64,000 bases of DNA, taken from contig NZ_AP022826.1 in the NCBI RefSeq assembly GCF_014466985.1, positions 1,178,001 to 1,242,000 of the forward strand. The letters are read 5' to 3'. Position numbers and translations under genes: made by a program. Shown here in pieces: positions 27,629-35,726 of the stretch. Source of the stretch: Nitrosophilus labii. Its GTDB lineage: Bacteria; Campylobacterota; Campylobacteria; Campylobacterales; Nitratiruptoraceae. Position 1 is the stretch's first letter; each line of letters starts with the position of its first letter. The notes under the pieces are model-generated. The model searched no databases, was not told the origin of the DNA, and was given only the letters and a program-made list of their open reading frames with translations.

Positions 27629-29428
27629 TTACTCATAAGGGATTATTAAAGTTATCACTGAATTTGGTTTTAGTTCTTTGACTCTTATATCACTGAACTT
27701 CTCTTTTTTATCTCTTTTAATCTCTTCTACTTTAATATTTAGTATTTCAGAGCTGATTTTACCAATCTTTTTAAGATTGTGCCAATAGAGTCTAAACGTA
27801 AAATTTTTTACAGAAGTATCGTTTCTATTTTCTATGTTTACAAATATATTTTTTAGATTTTTTTTATAAAAAAGATCAATATTTTTTAACTGTCTGGCCC
27901 TTATCGCCAAATCTCTACCCTTTAACGGTTTGATATCTTTTCTTGTTTGTAAATATTTAAAAAATTTTTCAACTATATTGATATTGTTTTTATAACTTAA
28001 CAAATGAGTGTGGATACTTAAAGTATAAAGGACATTAAAAGAGGTTAAAAGCTCCGTCTCATAAATAATCTGATTTAAGATAGCATCTTTATCCCAATCA
28101 AGATTTATAAGATATATATAATCATCCGTACCGTGTCTAGGCAGAGTTATCAAACCCGGAATCTCCTCTTTTGGTAGTAGATAATCTTTTGAGCGCTCCA
28201 TAGTATATAAATAACCCGATTCTCTTAACCAATAGATCATCTTTTCATCAATCTCTTCTCGAGGCGGTCTAAACCCGTAAACTTTCTCTCCGGTAATATC
28301 TTCTAAAACTTTTTTAGAATAAGCTATCTCTTTTTCTACTTTTTTTTCGTTTTCCCCTGATATTTTAGTATGAGAGTAGCTGTGGGAGCCAATCTCTATA
28401 TGAGAAAAGGCAGCTACTTCTTTAGTTATATCCGAATACTGCTCGGCCAAGTTTGCTACGCAAAAAAGAGTAGTATCGATGCCGTACTTTTGAGCTAGAG
28501 TAGCATAACGTTTTAAATTTTCATATTTATACTCGGTATCTTCGGATATAAATATGGCCTTTTTAGTGTCTAGATATGGATACTTTGCCAATGAAACGGG
28601 CTCGTTTAAATAGTTTGTTATATTTTTCATCAATAACTCAAATTCATTTAACGGCATATCTAAAAAAGAGTATAACGGAAAACTAAAGTATATCCAACTC
28701 CCTTTACCGTACAATCCGTGCCAAACTATACCAGCTTGCTTCATAGGAACCTTTTTATTGTCGAACATAGGTGTAGATGTAACAGCCCAGTTAGTTAGTA
28801 CCGCATCTGGAGTATTCTCTTTTGATTCAAAAAGGGGTATAGAGTCGTATAGTATCAAATCAAATCTTTTAGCATCTTCATTAGATAACATTATAGGCGA
28901 TAAAATTTTTGGTATAAAAAATAGCCCTTTTTTGTTTTTTACGTTTTTAATATATCTCAATCCGGTTATAGCTTCAATCAATTTACTGCCTTGATAAATC
29001 TTTTTGTTTTGAAAATAGGCAAAATGGTAGTTAAAAAGTAGATTTCCCCCTCTTTTTAAAAAGTTAAGTATTGCCCCGCTACTCTCTTTTGACAAGGCAA
29101 ATATATCTAAAGCTAAAATAGTACTCGTTGCCGGCAAACTATCTACATTCGACTCTCTTATAACATCATACTTGACCCCTATCTTTTCTAGACGTCTCTT
29201 AAACTTACTTAAACGATCTAAATAACTATCTTTATTATAACCCGTATCTTGCAAAAACTTAAGAGTCTCATCAGATACCAAAATATAAACATTTGAGCAC
29301 TTCTGCGTCGAAAACAATATATTTGACGATATTTTCGTATCGGGAAGTAGATTATAAAAAATAGTGCCGGATATTATAATAAACAAAAATATATAAAAAA
29401 AAACAAATGGGCCATATCGGTTATACAC
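27629..29428 (-). CDS. Membrane-anchored polysaccharide deacetylase with GATase-like domain
   Basis: The product (about 599 residues) has one N-terminal membrane helix and then a periplasmic region. First comes a Rossmann/GATase-like domain (about 45-270, with GGNLLFNYHFAYF and GKGSWIYFSFPLY). A NodB deacetylase domain follows (about 290-480) with FISEDTEY (metal Asp), the zinc motif HSYSH, RPPREE, and a late SIHTHLL His. A C-terminal beta-sandwich ends the chain. It should remove acetyl groups from a secreted amino-sugar polymer. The GATase-like plus NodB plus beta-sandwich order resembles PelA without its hydrolase. The GTG at 29428 is chosen because GGGAG lies 6 bases upstream; it falls just after the stop of the small membrane protein gene. 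Confidence 0.82.
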   Translation of the reverse strand: MYNRYGPFVFFYIFLFIIISGTIFYNLLPDTKISSNILFSTQKCSNVYILVSDETLKFLQDTGYNKDSYLDRLSKFKRRLEKIGVKYDVIRESNVDSLPATSTILALDIFALSKESSGAILNFLKRGGNLLFNYHFAYFQNKKIYQGSKLIEAITGLRYIKNVKNKKGLFFIPKILSPIMLSNEDAKRFDLILYDSIPLFESKENTPDAVLTNWAVTSTPMFDNKKVPMKQAGIVWHGLYGKGSWIYFSFPLYSFLDMPLNEFELLMKNITNYLNEPVSLAKYPYLDTKKAIFISEDTEYKYENLKRYATLAQKYGIDTTLFCVANLAEQYSDITKEVAAFSHIEIGSHSYSHTKISGENEKKVEKEIAYSKKVLEDITGEKVYGFRPPREEIDEKMIYWLRESGYLYTMERSKDYLLPKEEIPGLITLPRHGTDDYIYLINLDWDKDAILNQIIYETELLTSFNVLYTLSIHTHLLSYKNNINIVEKFFKYLQTRKDIKPLKGRDLAIRARQLKNIDLFYKKNLKNIFVNIENRNDTSVKNFTFRLYWHNLKKIGKISSEILNIKVEEIKRDKKEKFSDIRVKELKPNSVITLIIPYE

Positions 29429-29438
29429 TTTTTGCTCC

Positions 29439-29621
29439 CTACTCAAAATATACATATTCATCGCCTACTTGCTTAAGTGCCTCCTCGTACGTAATCCCTT
29501 TGGATAAGTTTTTTTTCTTTTTTTCTCTGGCTTTATATAGAAAATAGGCGATAACACCAAAGACCAATGTCATTATCGTTATAATTAAAATCAGTACAGA
29601 CAAAAAACCGAGTAGATTCAT
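29439..29621 (-). CDS. 60-residue single-span membrane protein of the polysaccharide operon
   Basis: The product has one membrane helix (about residues 4-28), a Lys-rich patch (KAREKKKKNLSK) that should face the cytoplasm, and a short acidic tail ending ALKQVGDEYVYFE. The start overlaps the synthase stop codon (ATGA), and the stop is directly followed by the ribosome site of the deacetylase gene, so it is a real coupled gene. Its place right after the GT2 synthase suggests a small synthase partner, like PgaD in position but half its size and with one helix instead of two. I do not recognise the family. Confidence 0.72.
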   Translation of the reverse strand: MNLLGFLSVLILIITIMTLVFGVIAYFLYKAREKKKKNLSKGITYEEALKQVGDEYVYFE

Positions 29622-30931
29622 AAATTTCCTTTTCTTTCAAGTTTTCCCCAGCTCATCTCTATACCGTACCACTCCTCAATAGTCGCCAATATCTTTGAAA
29701 TATTTATAATCGTAATAAAAAAAAGCCGATAAAAAACAGCATAAAAAACTAAAGAGAGCTTTTCACCGGTTATAAGTACACAATACAATGCTCCTGCCAT
29801 ATCTAAAATAGTAAACATTGCCCACCAAAAAAAGATTAGCATACTTACACCGGATATCAAAGCCAAATATATCATAAAAATATTTGCCCAAATATCCATA
29901 AACGGCCAAAAAACCGCTTCAAAAAGCATATACCAAAGCACAAATGAAACTGAGGGAGATTTTTTAAAGTTCCAAAGCAGTTTCCTGTGCTTTCTAATGG
30001 ATTGCAATATACCCCTTGTCCATCTGTAGCGCTGTTTTATAAGATCAAGTAGATGTTCTGGTACTTCAGTATATGCTATCGCATCTGATTCAAACTCTAT
30101 CTTATAACCATTTGCAATCAGTTTAAGAGTCACATCGCAATCTTCCGCAAATGTATCGTCATCATACATGCCAACTTCTATCAGTGCGCTCTTTCGAAAC
30201 ATTCCTATAGGACCCGGAATAATATTGACAAGCTTCAAAAAAGCTTGTCCGTTTCTTACCATATTAAGTCCTTCTATATACTCAAGGGCTTGGAGTTTGG
30301 TAAGAAGACTATTTTGATTGCTAACATAAACCGATCCCGCAACAGCCGCAATCTCTTCATCGTTAAAATAAGCAGCCATCAACAATACGGCGTTTTTATC
30401 CAGTTTTGAATCCGCATCTACTACCATTATCAATTCTCCGCTTGCATGCTCTATCCCGAAATTTATAGCATTCGCTTTGCCTCCGTTTTTCTTCCTATAA
30501 ACCTTCAAACTTCTGCTACTCTTTGTAAACTCTAACTTCTTTGCTTTAACATAAGTTCTATCTTTTGAACCGTCATCAATAACCAATATCTCCAAATTTG
30601 GATATGTCTGCTCAATTAACGATTGTAACGACTTTTCTATCACAACCTCCTCGTTAAAAGCTGGCACTATTATAGTAACTCTTTTAAGTTCACCCTTTTG
30701 TGGTTTATCTTCTTCATCTGCACTCTTTTGAATAGTCTTTAATATTGAGAAAAAAAGCAATAACATATATCTCAATATTACTAGCGTGGTAAAAAAAAGA
30801 ACAATACCAACACCTATCTGAACAAAAATATTTTGTATATGATAAAAATAGTTATAATAAAAATATAGTAAACTACCAAGAGCTAAAATTAAAAAGAGGC
30901 TTAAAAAGATTACTATAAAACCCTTTATCAC
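29618..30931 (-). CDS. Processive GT2 polysaccharide synthase (PgaC-like)
   Basis: The product (about 437 residues) has two N-terminal membrane helices, a cytoplasmic GT2 domain and about four C-terminal membrane segments. The catalytic motifs are complete: IIVPAFNEE, VIDDGSKD, VVDADSKLD, FAEDCDVTLK and QRYRWTRG (the QxxRW motif of processive enzymes). It should polymerise and extrude a beta-linked polymer, most like poly-N-acetylglucosamine because a deacetylase follows; the sugar is inferred. The GTG at 30931 is preferred since it overlaps the exporter stop as GTGA with AAGGA upstream, whereas an ATG 27 bases earlier lacks a site. No PilZ domain is present. Confidence 0.88.
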   Translation of the reverse strand: MIKGFIVIFLSLFLILALGSLLYFYYNYFYHIQNIFVQIGVGIVLFFTTLVILRYMLLLFFSILKTIQKSADEEDKPQKGELKRVTIIVPAFNEEVVIEKSLQSLIEQTYPNLEILVIDDGSKDRTYVKAKKLEFTKSSRSLKVYRKKNGGKANAINFGIEHASGELIMVVDADSKLDKNAVLLMAAYFNDEEIAAVAGSVYVSNQNSLLTKLQALEYIEGLNMVRNGQAFLKLVNIIPGPIGMFRKSALIEVGMYDDDTFAEDCDVTLKLIANGYKIEFESDAIAYTEVPEHLLDLIKQRYRWTRGILQSIRKHRKLLWNFKKSPSVSFVLWYMLFEAVFWPFMDIWANIFMIYLALISGVSMLIFFWWAMFTILDMAGALYCVLITGEKLSLVFYAVFYRLFFITIINISKILATIEEWYGIEMSWGKLERKGNL

Positions 30932-33900
30932 CACATCTTCCTTACATGCAAACCACACTCTAAACTCTGATATCCCGTTTGCGTACCAGAGGTAGAGCTA
31001 TTGCTAAAATCGCACCCTATCTCCGCAAAATATTTTATAGTTGAATCACTCTTTAACCAAAATCCGGCTTTATAAAGCAAAGTCTCTTCCCAAAAACTGT
31101 AACCCAACGCCCCTTTTACTTGAAGAGTTAACTTTTTATTTATCGGATAATAGGCTTTTATACCGATTAGATTGTTGTCAATTTTATCAGGTGAGTAATA
31201 ACAAGAAGTTGTTTTGTCGTTAAATTGATACCATCCGGATAGATAGTATATAGAGTCTAACTTACCAAAACTCTTATCATAAAACTCATAATCAAATTGG
31301 GGAGTTAAAACCCTATTATCATCTTCAATATCTTCATAAGCCAAAGACCACCATAATCCTCTCTTATGACTTAACTGTCTATAACCGCTTACTTCACCCT
31401 TTACTCTCATAAGCTCTTTTGAACAACAAGTTCTTCTTGAATAGACAAGATTTTTTCTATCTAGTTTAAAAGTTAAACTATTTCCCAAAAAAAGAGTATT
31501 ATAGCCCAAACTCCACCCGGTTTTACTGTTTGAGCCGCTTTTATCAAAAACAACATCTCCAAAATAGTTCTCTTTTTTTAAACCTAATCCATAGTAGTTA
31601 CCGCTACAACTCTCATCGTTATCAGTTAGATTATACCCCTTTAAAAAGGCGTAAATCCAAAAAGTATTGTTTATATTTTTTGAAATCTTTAAACTATGGG
31701 TTAACATATCTATATCCTGATTGTCGTGAAAATAGTCTAAACCGCCCTCTATCTCCCAATCATTACTATCTATATTTTTCTCTTTTTTTACATACATTTT
31801 GGGTACGACTTTTTTCTTAGTTAATTTTACCGGTTCCAAATGAGTGATGTTTAATACTTTTTCCTCCTGTTTAGGATTTTTTTTAACATCTTTATCCAAC
31901 TCTATACTTTTACCTTTTACATTCTCTTTTTTATCACCTTTTTTTTTCCTCTTTTCAATCTCTTTTAGACGCTCTTTTATGTAAAACTCCAAACTGCTAT
32001 CTTTTTTGTACGGAGTATATTTTCCCGGCTTCCAACTCTCTTTTAATATTTTGCAACGATAATCCTCACACTTAATGAGCAGAGTTTTATACCCTTCATC
32101 TTTTTTAATCTTTGAAGCGTACACTTGATAAAACTTAACTTCATATAGGTTTCCCGCTTTAGAAACCAAAAGCGGATCGTAAATAGATACGGAAACAAAT
32201 CCATTTTTTCTAAAAAGAGCCTCTTTTTTCAATCTCCAAGCCGTATTTTTTGCAATTTTATCATCGTAAAAATTTATATACTCTTTTATATCCATCGACT
32301 CCCAAGCTTTTTTCCACTCCTCTAAAAATTTTTTAATAAAAGGAAGAACCGGTTTTGGAACCTCTTTTATAAGTTTCTTATAAATCTTTTCGGCTTTTTT
32401 TATATCTCCCATATTTTGTAGGTTATACGCATAATGATACTCTATCAAGGGAGTCTTTTTAATCCAAAAAAGTAGATAAAACTCTCCCGCTGCTTTTGCG
32501 TAATCTTTAGAAAACTCCAACGCGTAAGCATACTTCTCTCTTGCCTCGTAATCTTCCGGTTCAAGCGTTAAATAACTCTTATAGTAGTTAGCCGCACTCT
32601 CATAAAGATTTGCAAAGTAAACCCTATCTGCCATTGCCAAAATCTTTTTGCTCCTATTTTGAAAATATTCATCGATAGTAGCGGAACTTTTTGAAGTTAC
32701 AAATCTTGGGTTGACTTTCAATATCTTCGCTTTTAATAGAGTGGCTTCTTTATAATCTGGATACTTTTTTAAAAGATCGTTTAAAGCTAACAGCGCTTCA
32801 TTATTAAATCCATTCCAGTAGTATCGTAGGGCTAGTTGATAAAAAGACTCTTTTGTATTTAAATAGTTAGCGTAATACTCCCAGTAGCCAAACCCTTTAT
32901 AATACTCTTTCAGCTCCAAGTAAATATCGCCGAGAGTTTTATATATTTCTATTTTTTCCGGATGCAGTTTTAGATACTTTTCATAATAGTTTGCCGCTTT
33001 TTTATACTCTTTTATCATATAATAGTAATCGGCCAATTTTAAGATAATTGTCTCATTTGTTGGATCTTTAGCCAACTCTTTCTCATACTTTTTTATAAGT
33101 GGTTTAACCTCACCTTTAATAACCAATAAAGACTCTTTAACCTCTTCATCATTAGGATTGTTTTTTAGTATAGCTTCAAAAATCTCTTTCGCTTTACCTT
33201 TTTGATCTCTCCACATATAGACATATCCTAACATCTTTTTTGCTTCATATTTTTGTTTTTCAGTTCCGTTAGCGTAAACATCAGATAGAAAATGAACGGC
33301 TCTATCATAATCTCCCTGCCAAGCAAGTATCTTGCCAAATAGAAGTTTGGCTCTATTGTCGTCACTCTCTTGAAACTTCGCTAAAAGTTTCATAGCCTCT
33401 TTATTATCGCCTCTCCAAGAGAGTATCTTTGCTAGAAACAATATCGCGTTTTTATCGGTAGGATTCTCTTTTATGTATCCTTTTATAAGAGAGATAGCTT
33501 TTTTAGGATCTTCGTTATAGAGTATATAAGCTAAAGTTTGCATGTTTTCAAATGATGGATCTTTTTTATATTTATCCCACAAATTTTGCAAATACTTTCT
33601 TTCAAGTTTATCGATTTTCTCTTGGTACTTTAAGATCAAATCGCTCTTTTTTATACGCTTTAAAGAGTAAAGTATCTTTTTTGCCTGCTCAATTTCACCA
33701 ATGGCTATATAGATATCTAAAAGTTTTTCACCATACTCCAAATCTCCCGTAGCTTGAAAAAGATATTGATAGTACTTTTTTGCACACTTAAATCTCGATA
33801 AGTAGTAGCAGTCTGCCGCTTTTATCTCAAAAAAATCCAAACTTTTTTTATCTTTTACTTTTTTCAAAACTTTTAAAGAAAGGTTATACTCTCCTTCCCA

Positions 33901-34329
33901 CATAGCAACTCTCGCTATTTTAATATAAGAGGAGTCTTTAAATAGATTCTCTTTTGAAGTATAAAGAAGATTAAATTTTTTATAAAAATTCAAAAGCTCT
34001 TTATATCTGCTTTTTCGGTATAACTCTTCAATTAAATTATCTAAATTTTTATGATTTTGTATAAACGAAGATATATATTCGGCCGCATTTATCTTTTGTA
34101 ACATACTTTTTGCATATTTGTTGGTAGGCTCAACTTTTAAAATCTCTTTCAATAATTTTTTTGCCTCTTCATACTGATTTTTTTCTAAAAAATATCTTGC
34201 TAAAACCAATCTGTTTTCTACATCTTTAGGATTATTTGATACTTTTTTCATCAATGTTGAAACATCTAAATCAAGAGCATAGCCACTAGTAAAAAATATC
34301 AAAAAAACCAAAGTTAATATCTTTTTCAT
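30928..34329 (-). CDS. TPR and beta-barrel outer-membrane polysaccharide exporter (PgaA/PelB-like)
   Basis: The 1133-residue product has a signal peptide (MKKILTLVFLIFFTSGYA), a long array of TPR units (about residues 30-660, for example YEEAKKLLKEILKVEPTN and YKKAANYYEKYLKLHPE), then an NTF2-like domain (about 668-770, EEWKKAWESMDIKEYINFYD). A Lys-rich linker follows, and a C-terminal barrel of about 16 strands (about 870-1133) with alternating aromatic strands. TPR plus barrel is the architecture of PgaA, PelB and BcsC. The NTF2-like domain resembles the one in the Csd6-like protein at 24371-25336 and is not a known part of those exporters as far as I know. Stop-start overlaps couple it to both neighbours. 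Confidence 0.85.
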   Translation of the reverse strand: MKKILTLVFLIFFTSGYALDLDVSTLMKKVSNNPKDVENRLVLARYFLEKNQYEEAKKLLKEILKVEPTNKYAKSMLQKINAAEYISSFIQNHKNLDNLIEELYRKSRYKELLNFYKKFNLLYTSKENLFKDSSYIKIARVAMWEGEYNLSLKVLKKVKDKKSLDFFEIKAADCYYLSRFKCAKKYYQYLFQATGDLEYGEKLLDIYIAIGEIEQAKKILYSLKRIKKSDLILKYQEKIDKLERKYLQNLWDKYKKDPSFENMQTLAYILYNEDPKKAISLIKGYIKENPTDKNAILFLAKILSWRGDNKEAMKLLAKFQESDDNRAKLLFGKILAWQGDYDRAVHFLSDVYANGTEKQKYEAKKMLGYVYMWRDQKGKAKEIFEAILKNNPNDEEVKESLLVIKGEVKPLIKKYEKELAKDPTNETIILKLADYYYMIKEYKKAANYYEKYLKLHPEKIEIYKTLGDIYLELKEYYKGFGYWEYYANYLNTKESFYQLALRYYWNGFNNEALLALNDLLKKYPDYKEATLLKAKILKVNPRFVTSKSSATIDEYFQNRSKKILAMADRVYFANLYESAANYYKSYLTLEPEDYEAREKYAYALEFSKDYAKAAGEFYLLFWIKKTPLIEYHYAYNLQNMGDIKKAEKIYKKLIKEVPKPVLPFIKKFLEEWKKAWESMDIKEYINFYDDKIAKNTAWRLKKEALFRKNGFVSVSIYDPLLVSKAGNLYEVKFYQVYASKIKKDEGYKTLLIKCEDYRCKILKESWKPGKYTPYKKDSSLEFYIKERLKEIEKRKKKGDKKENVKGKSIELDKDVKKNPKQEEKVLNITHLEPVKLTKKKVVPKMYVKKEKNIDSNDWEIEGGLDYFHDNQDIDMLTHSLKISKNINNTFWIYAFLKGYNLTDNDESCSGNYYGLGLKKENYFGDVVFDKSGSNSKTGWSLGYNTLFLGNSLTFKLDRKNLVYSRRTCCSKELMRVKGEVSGYRQLSHKRGLWWSLAYEDIEDDNRVLTPQFDYEFYDKSFGKLDSIYYLSGWYQFNDKTTSCYYSPDKIDNNLIGIKAYYPINKKLTLQVKGALGYSFWEETLLYKAGFWLKSDSTIKYFAEIGCDFSNSSTSGTQTGYQSLECGLHVRKMW

Positions 34330-35726
34330 TTTTTACATATCTCCTCTTTATGTTCTTTCCATATTGTTGTATCGATTATATGTTCTGTTTCAAAAAAGTT
34401 CTCTTTAGTTTCGTCAGTAAAAGCTTTCATTTTGTCTATTACCGTTTTGGCTATCTCCTTTCTGAGACTTATCAAACAAAATATAACTCTTTTCTCATCA
34501 TAAAACATTATATCTTTCTCTCTTATTTTTGAAAACAGAATCTCTTTGGAAATATTAGTTTTTGCCGAAATTATGCTAGCGTAGATTCTATTGTGCCAAA
34601 AACCGTCGATTATATTGCAAAAATGTTGTAAATTTTTTATAATCTCCATATTGTTTGGAAGCTGCTGTATTAAAGTAGTATAAAAATGGTTTTGTATAAT
34701 TCTCTCCAATGTCAAAATGTACTCTTCAAATATAAAATTTTTAGAAAATATCTCGTAACAACCGGCATTTATCGCATTCATTTTATCACTTTGCCTAACA
34801 TATTCTTTGTTTACTATGTAAATAAGTTTAGATCTTAAATTGTTATTTTTTATGATAGTGCAAACCTCAAGATCGTAACTCTCATCAGGCGGATTGTAAA
34901 TGATCAGATCTGGTCCCTCAAGTATCTTCTGGATAGTCTCTGAAAGCGATGAAGCTGTATCAAAAATATAACTCTCTCGATCAAATAAGAATCTATGTAA
35001 ATTTATTAGTTCCGTATCTTGCGAAATGAGCAAAATCTTTTTTAAAGGTTTTTCTGCTTGAGTTTCTTGTGTAACAAGATTTGACGTTTCATTTTCTTTT
35101 AAAGGTTTTAGTTTTAGAGTTTTATTTTCTAATTGAAAAAGATATCTTAAATGTTGTACAGGAAAAATTGAACTTTGAACTTTTATCTCAATACGATTCT
35201 CTTTTTCTATATATAGATTCATATCTGTATAATTTTCTAAAATCTCATTAATAAAGTTGTTTGGATTATTGGAAGCAGATGAAGTTATTAAAAGTTTTAT
35301 ATCATACAACTCTTTAATCTCTATAAGCTCCTCTATAAACTGCTCCGCATCATCTCTCTCTTGTATTTCAAAAAAAAGATCAAGTCTATGAAAAAGTAGT
35401 GTTTTACAGCTATCTTTTTCGATAACCCTTTTTATATCCTCTATCATAAATTTATATCCAAATCTTCTTTTTAGCTCTTTGAAATTCTCTTTTAAACAGA
35501 GGATATTCATCGAATTTATGATATTAGCAACTTTTTTATCTCCCAAATACGCAATCGCACTTAATCTTTTTAACATCAAGGATTTTGGAAAAGATGAAAA
35601 CATAACTAAACTGTTATCATAAAAAATATTTGCTGTTATAAACAGAGAAAACGTCAATTTACCACTTTTGTTTTCACCTTCTATTGAAACAAGTTCCGAT
35701 TTTTTTATTGCATTCTCAATAGTCAT
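34326..35726 (-). CDS. RecA-like/pseudo-receiver/degenerate GGDEF protein with BcsE-like layout
   Basis: The product (about 466 residues) has three parts. Residues 1-190 look RecA/KaiC-like with a weak P-loop (GENKSGKLT) and a CKTLLFHRLDLFF strand. Residues about 232-350 form a receiver fold (KKILLISQDTE, then DLIIYNPP) in which the phospho-acceptor Asp is replaced by Asn, so it is a pseudo-receiver. The tail keeps the pattern of a GGDEF domain (KIREKDIMFYDEKRVIFCLI) but lacks the GGDEF residues. BcsE, a c-di-GMP-binding cellulose regulator, has the same order of domains, so a regulatory subunit of the synthase is a reasonable inference. I see no RxGD site. The second ATG (35726) is preferred because AAGGA precedes it. 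Confidence 0.65.
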   Translation of the reverse strand: MTIENAIKKSELVSIEGENKSGKLTFSLFITANIFYDNSLVMFSSFPKSLMLKRLSAIAYLGDKKVANIINSMNILCLKENFKELKRRFGYKFMIEDIKRVIEKDSCKTLLFHRLDLFFEIQERDDAEQFIEELIEIKELYDIKLLITSSASNNPNNFINEILENYTDMNLYIEKENRIEIKVQSSIFPVQHLRYLFQLENKTLKLKPLKENETSNLVTQETQAEKPLKKILLISQDTELINLHRFLFDRESYIFDTASSLSETIQKILEGPDLIIYNPPDESYDLEVCTIIKNNNLRSKLIYIVNKEYVRQSDKMNAINAGCYEIFSKNFIFEEYILTLERIIQNHFYTTLIQQLPNNMEIIKNLQHFCNIIDGFWHNRIYASIISAKTNISKEILFSKIREKDIMFYDEKRVIFCLISLRKEIAKTVIDKMKAFTDETKENFFETEHIIDTTIWKEHKEEICKK

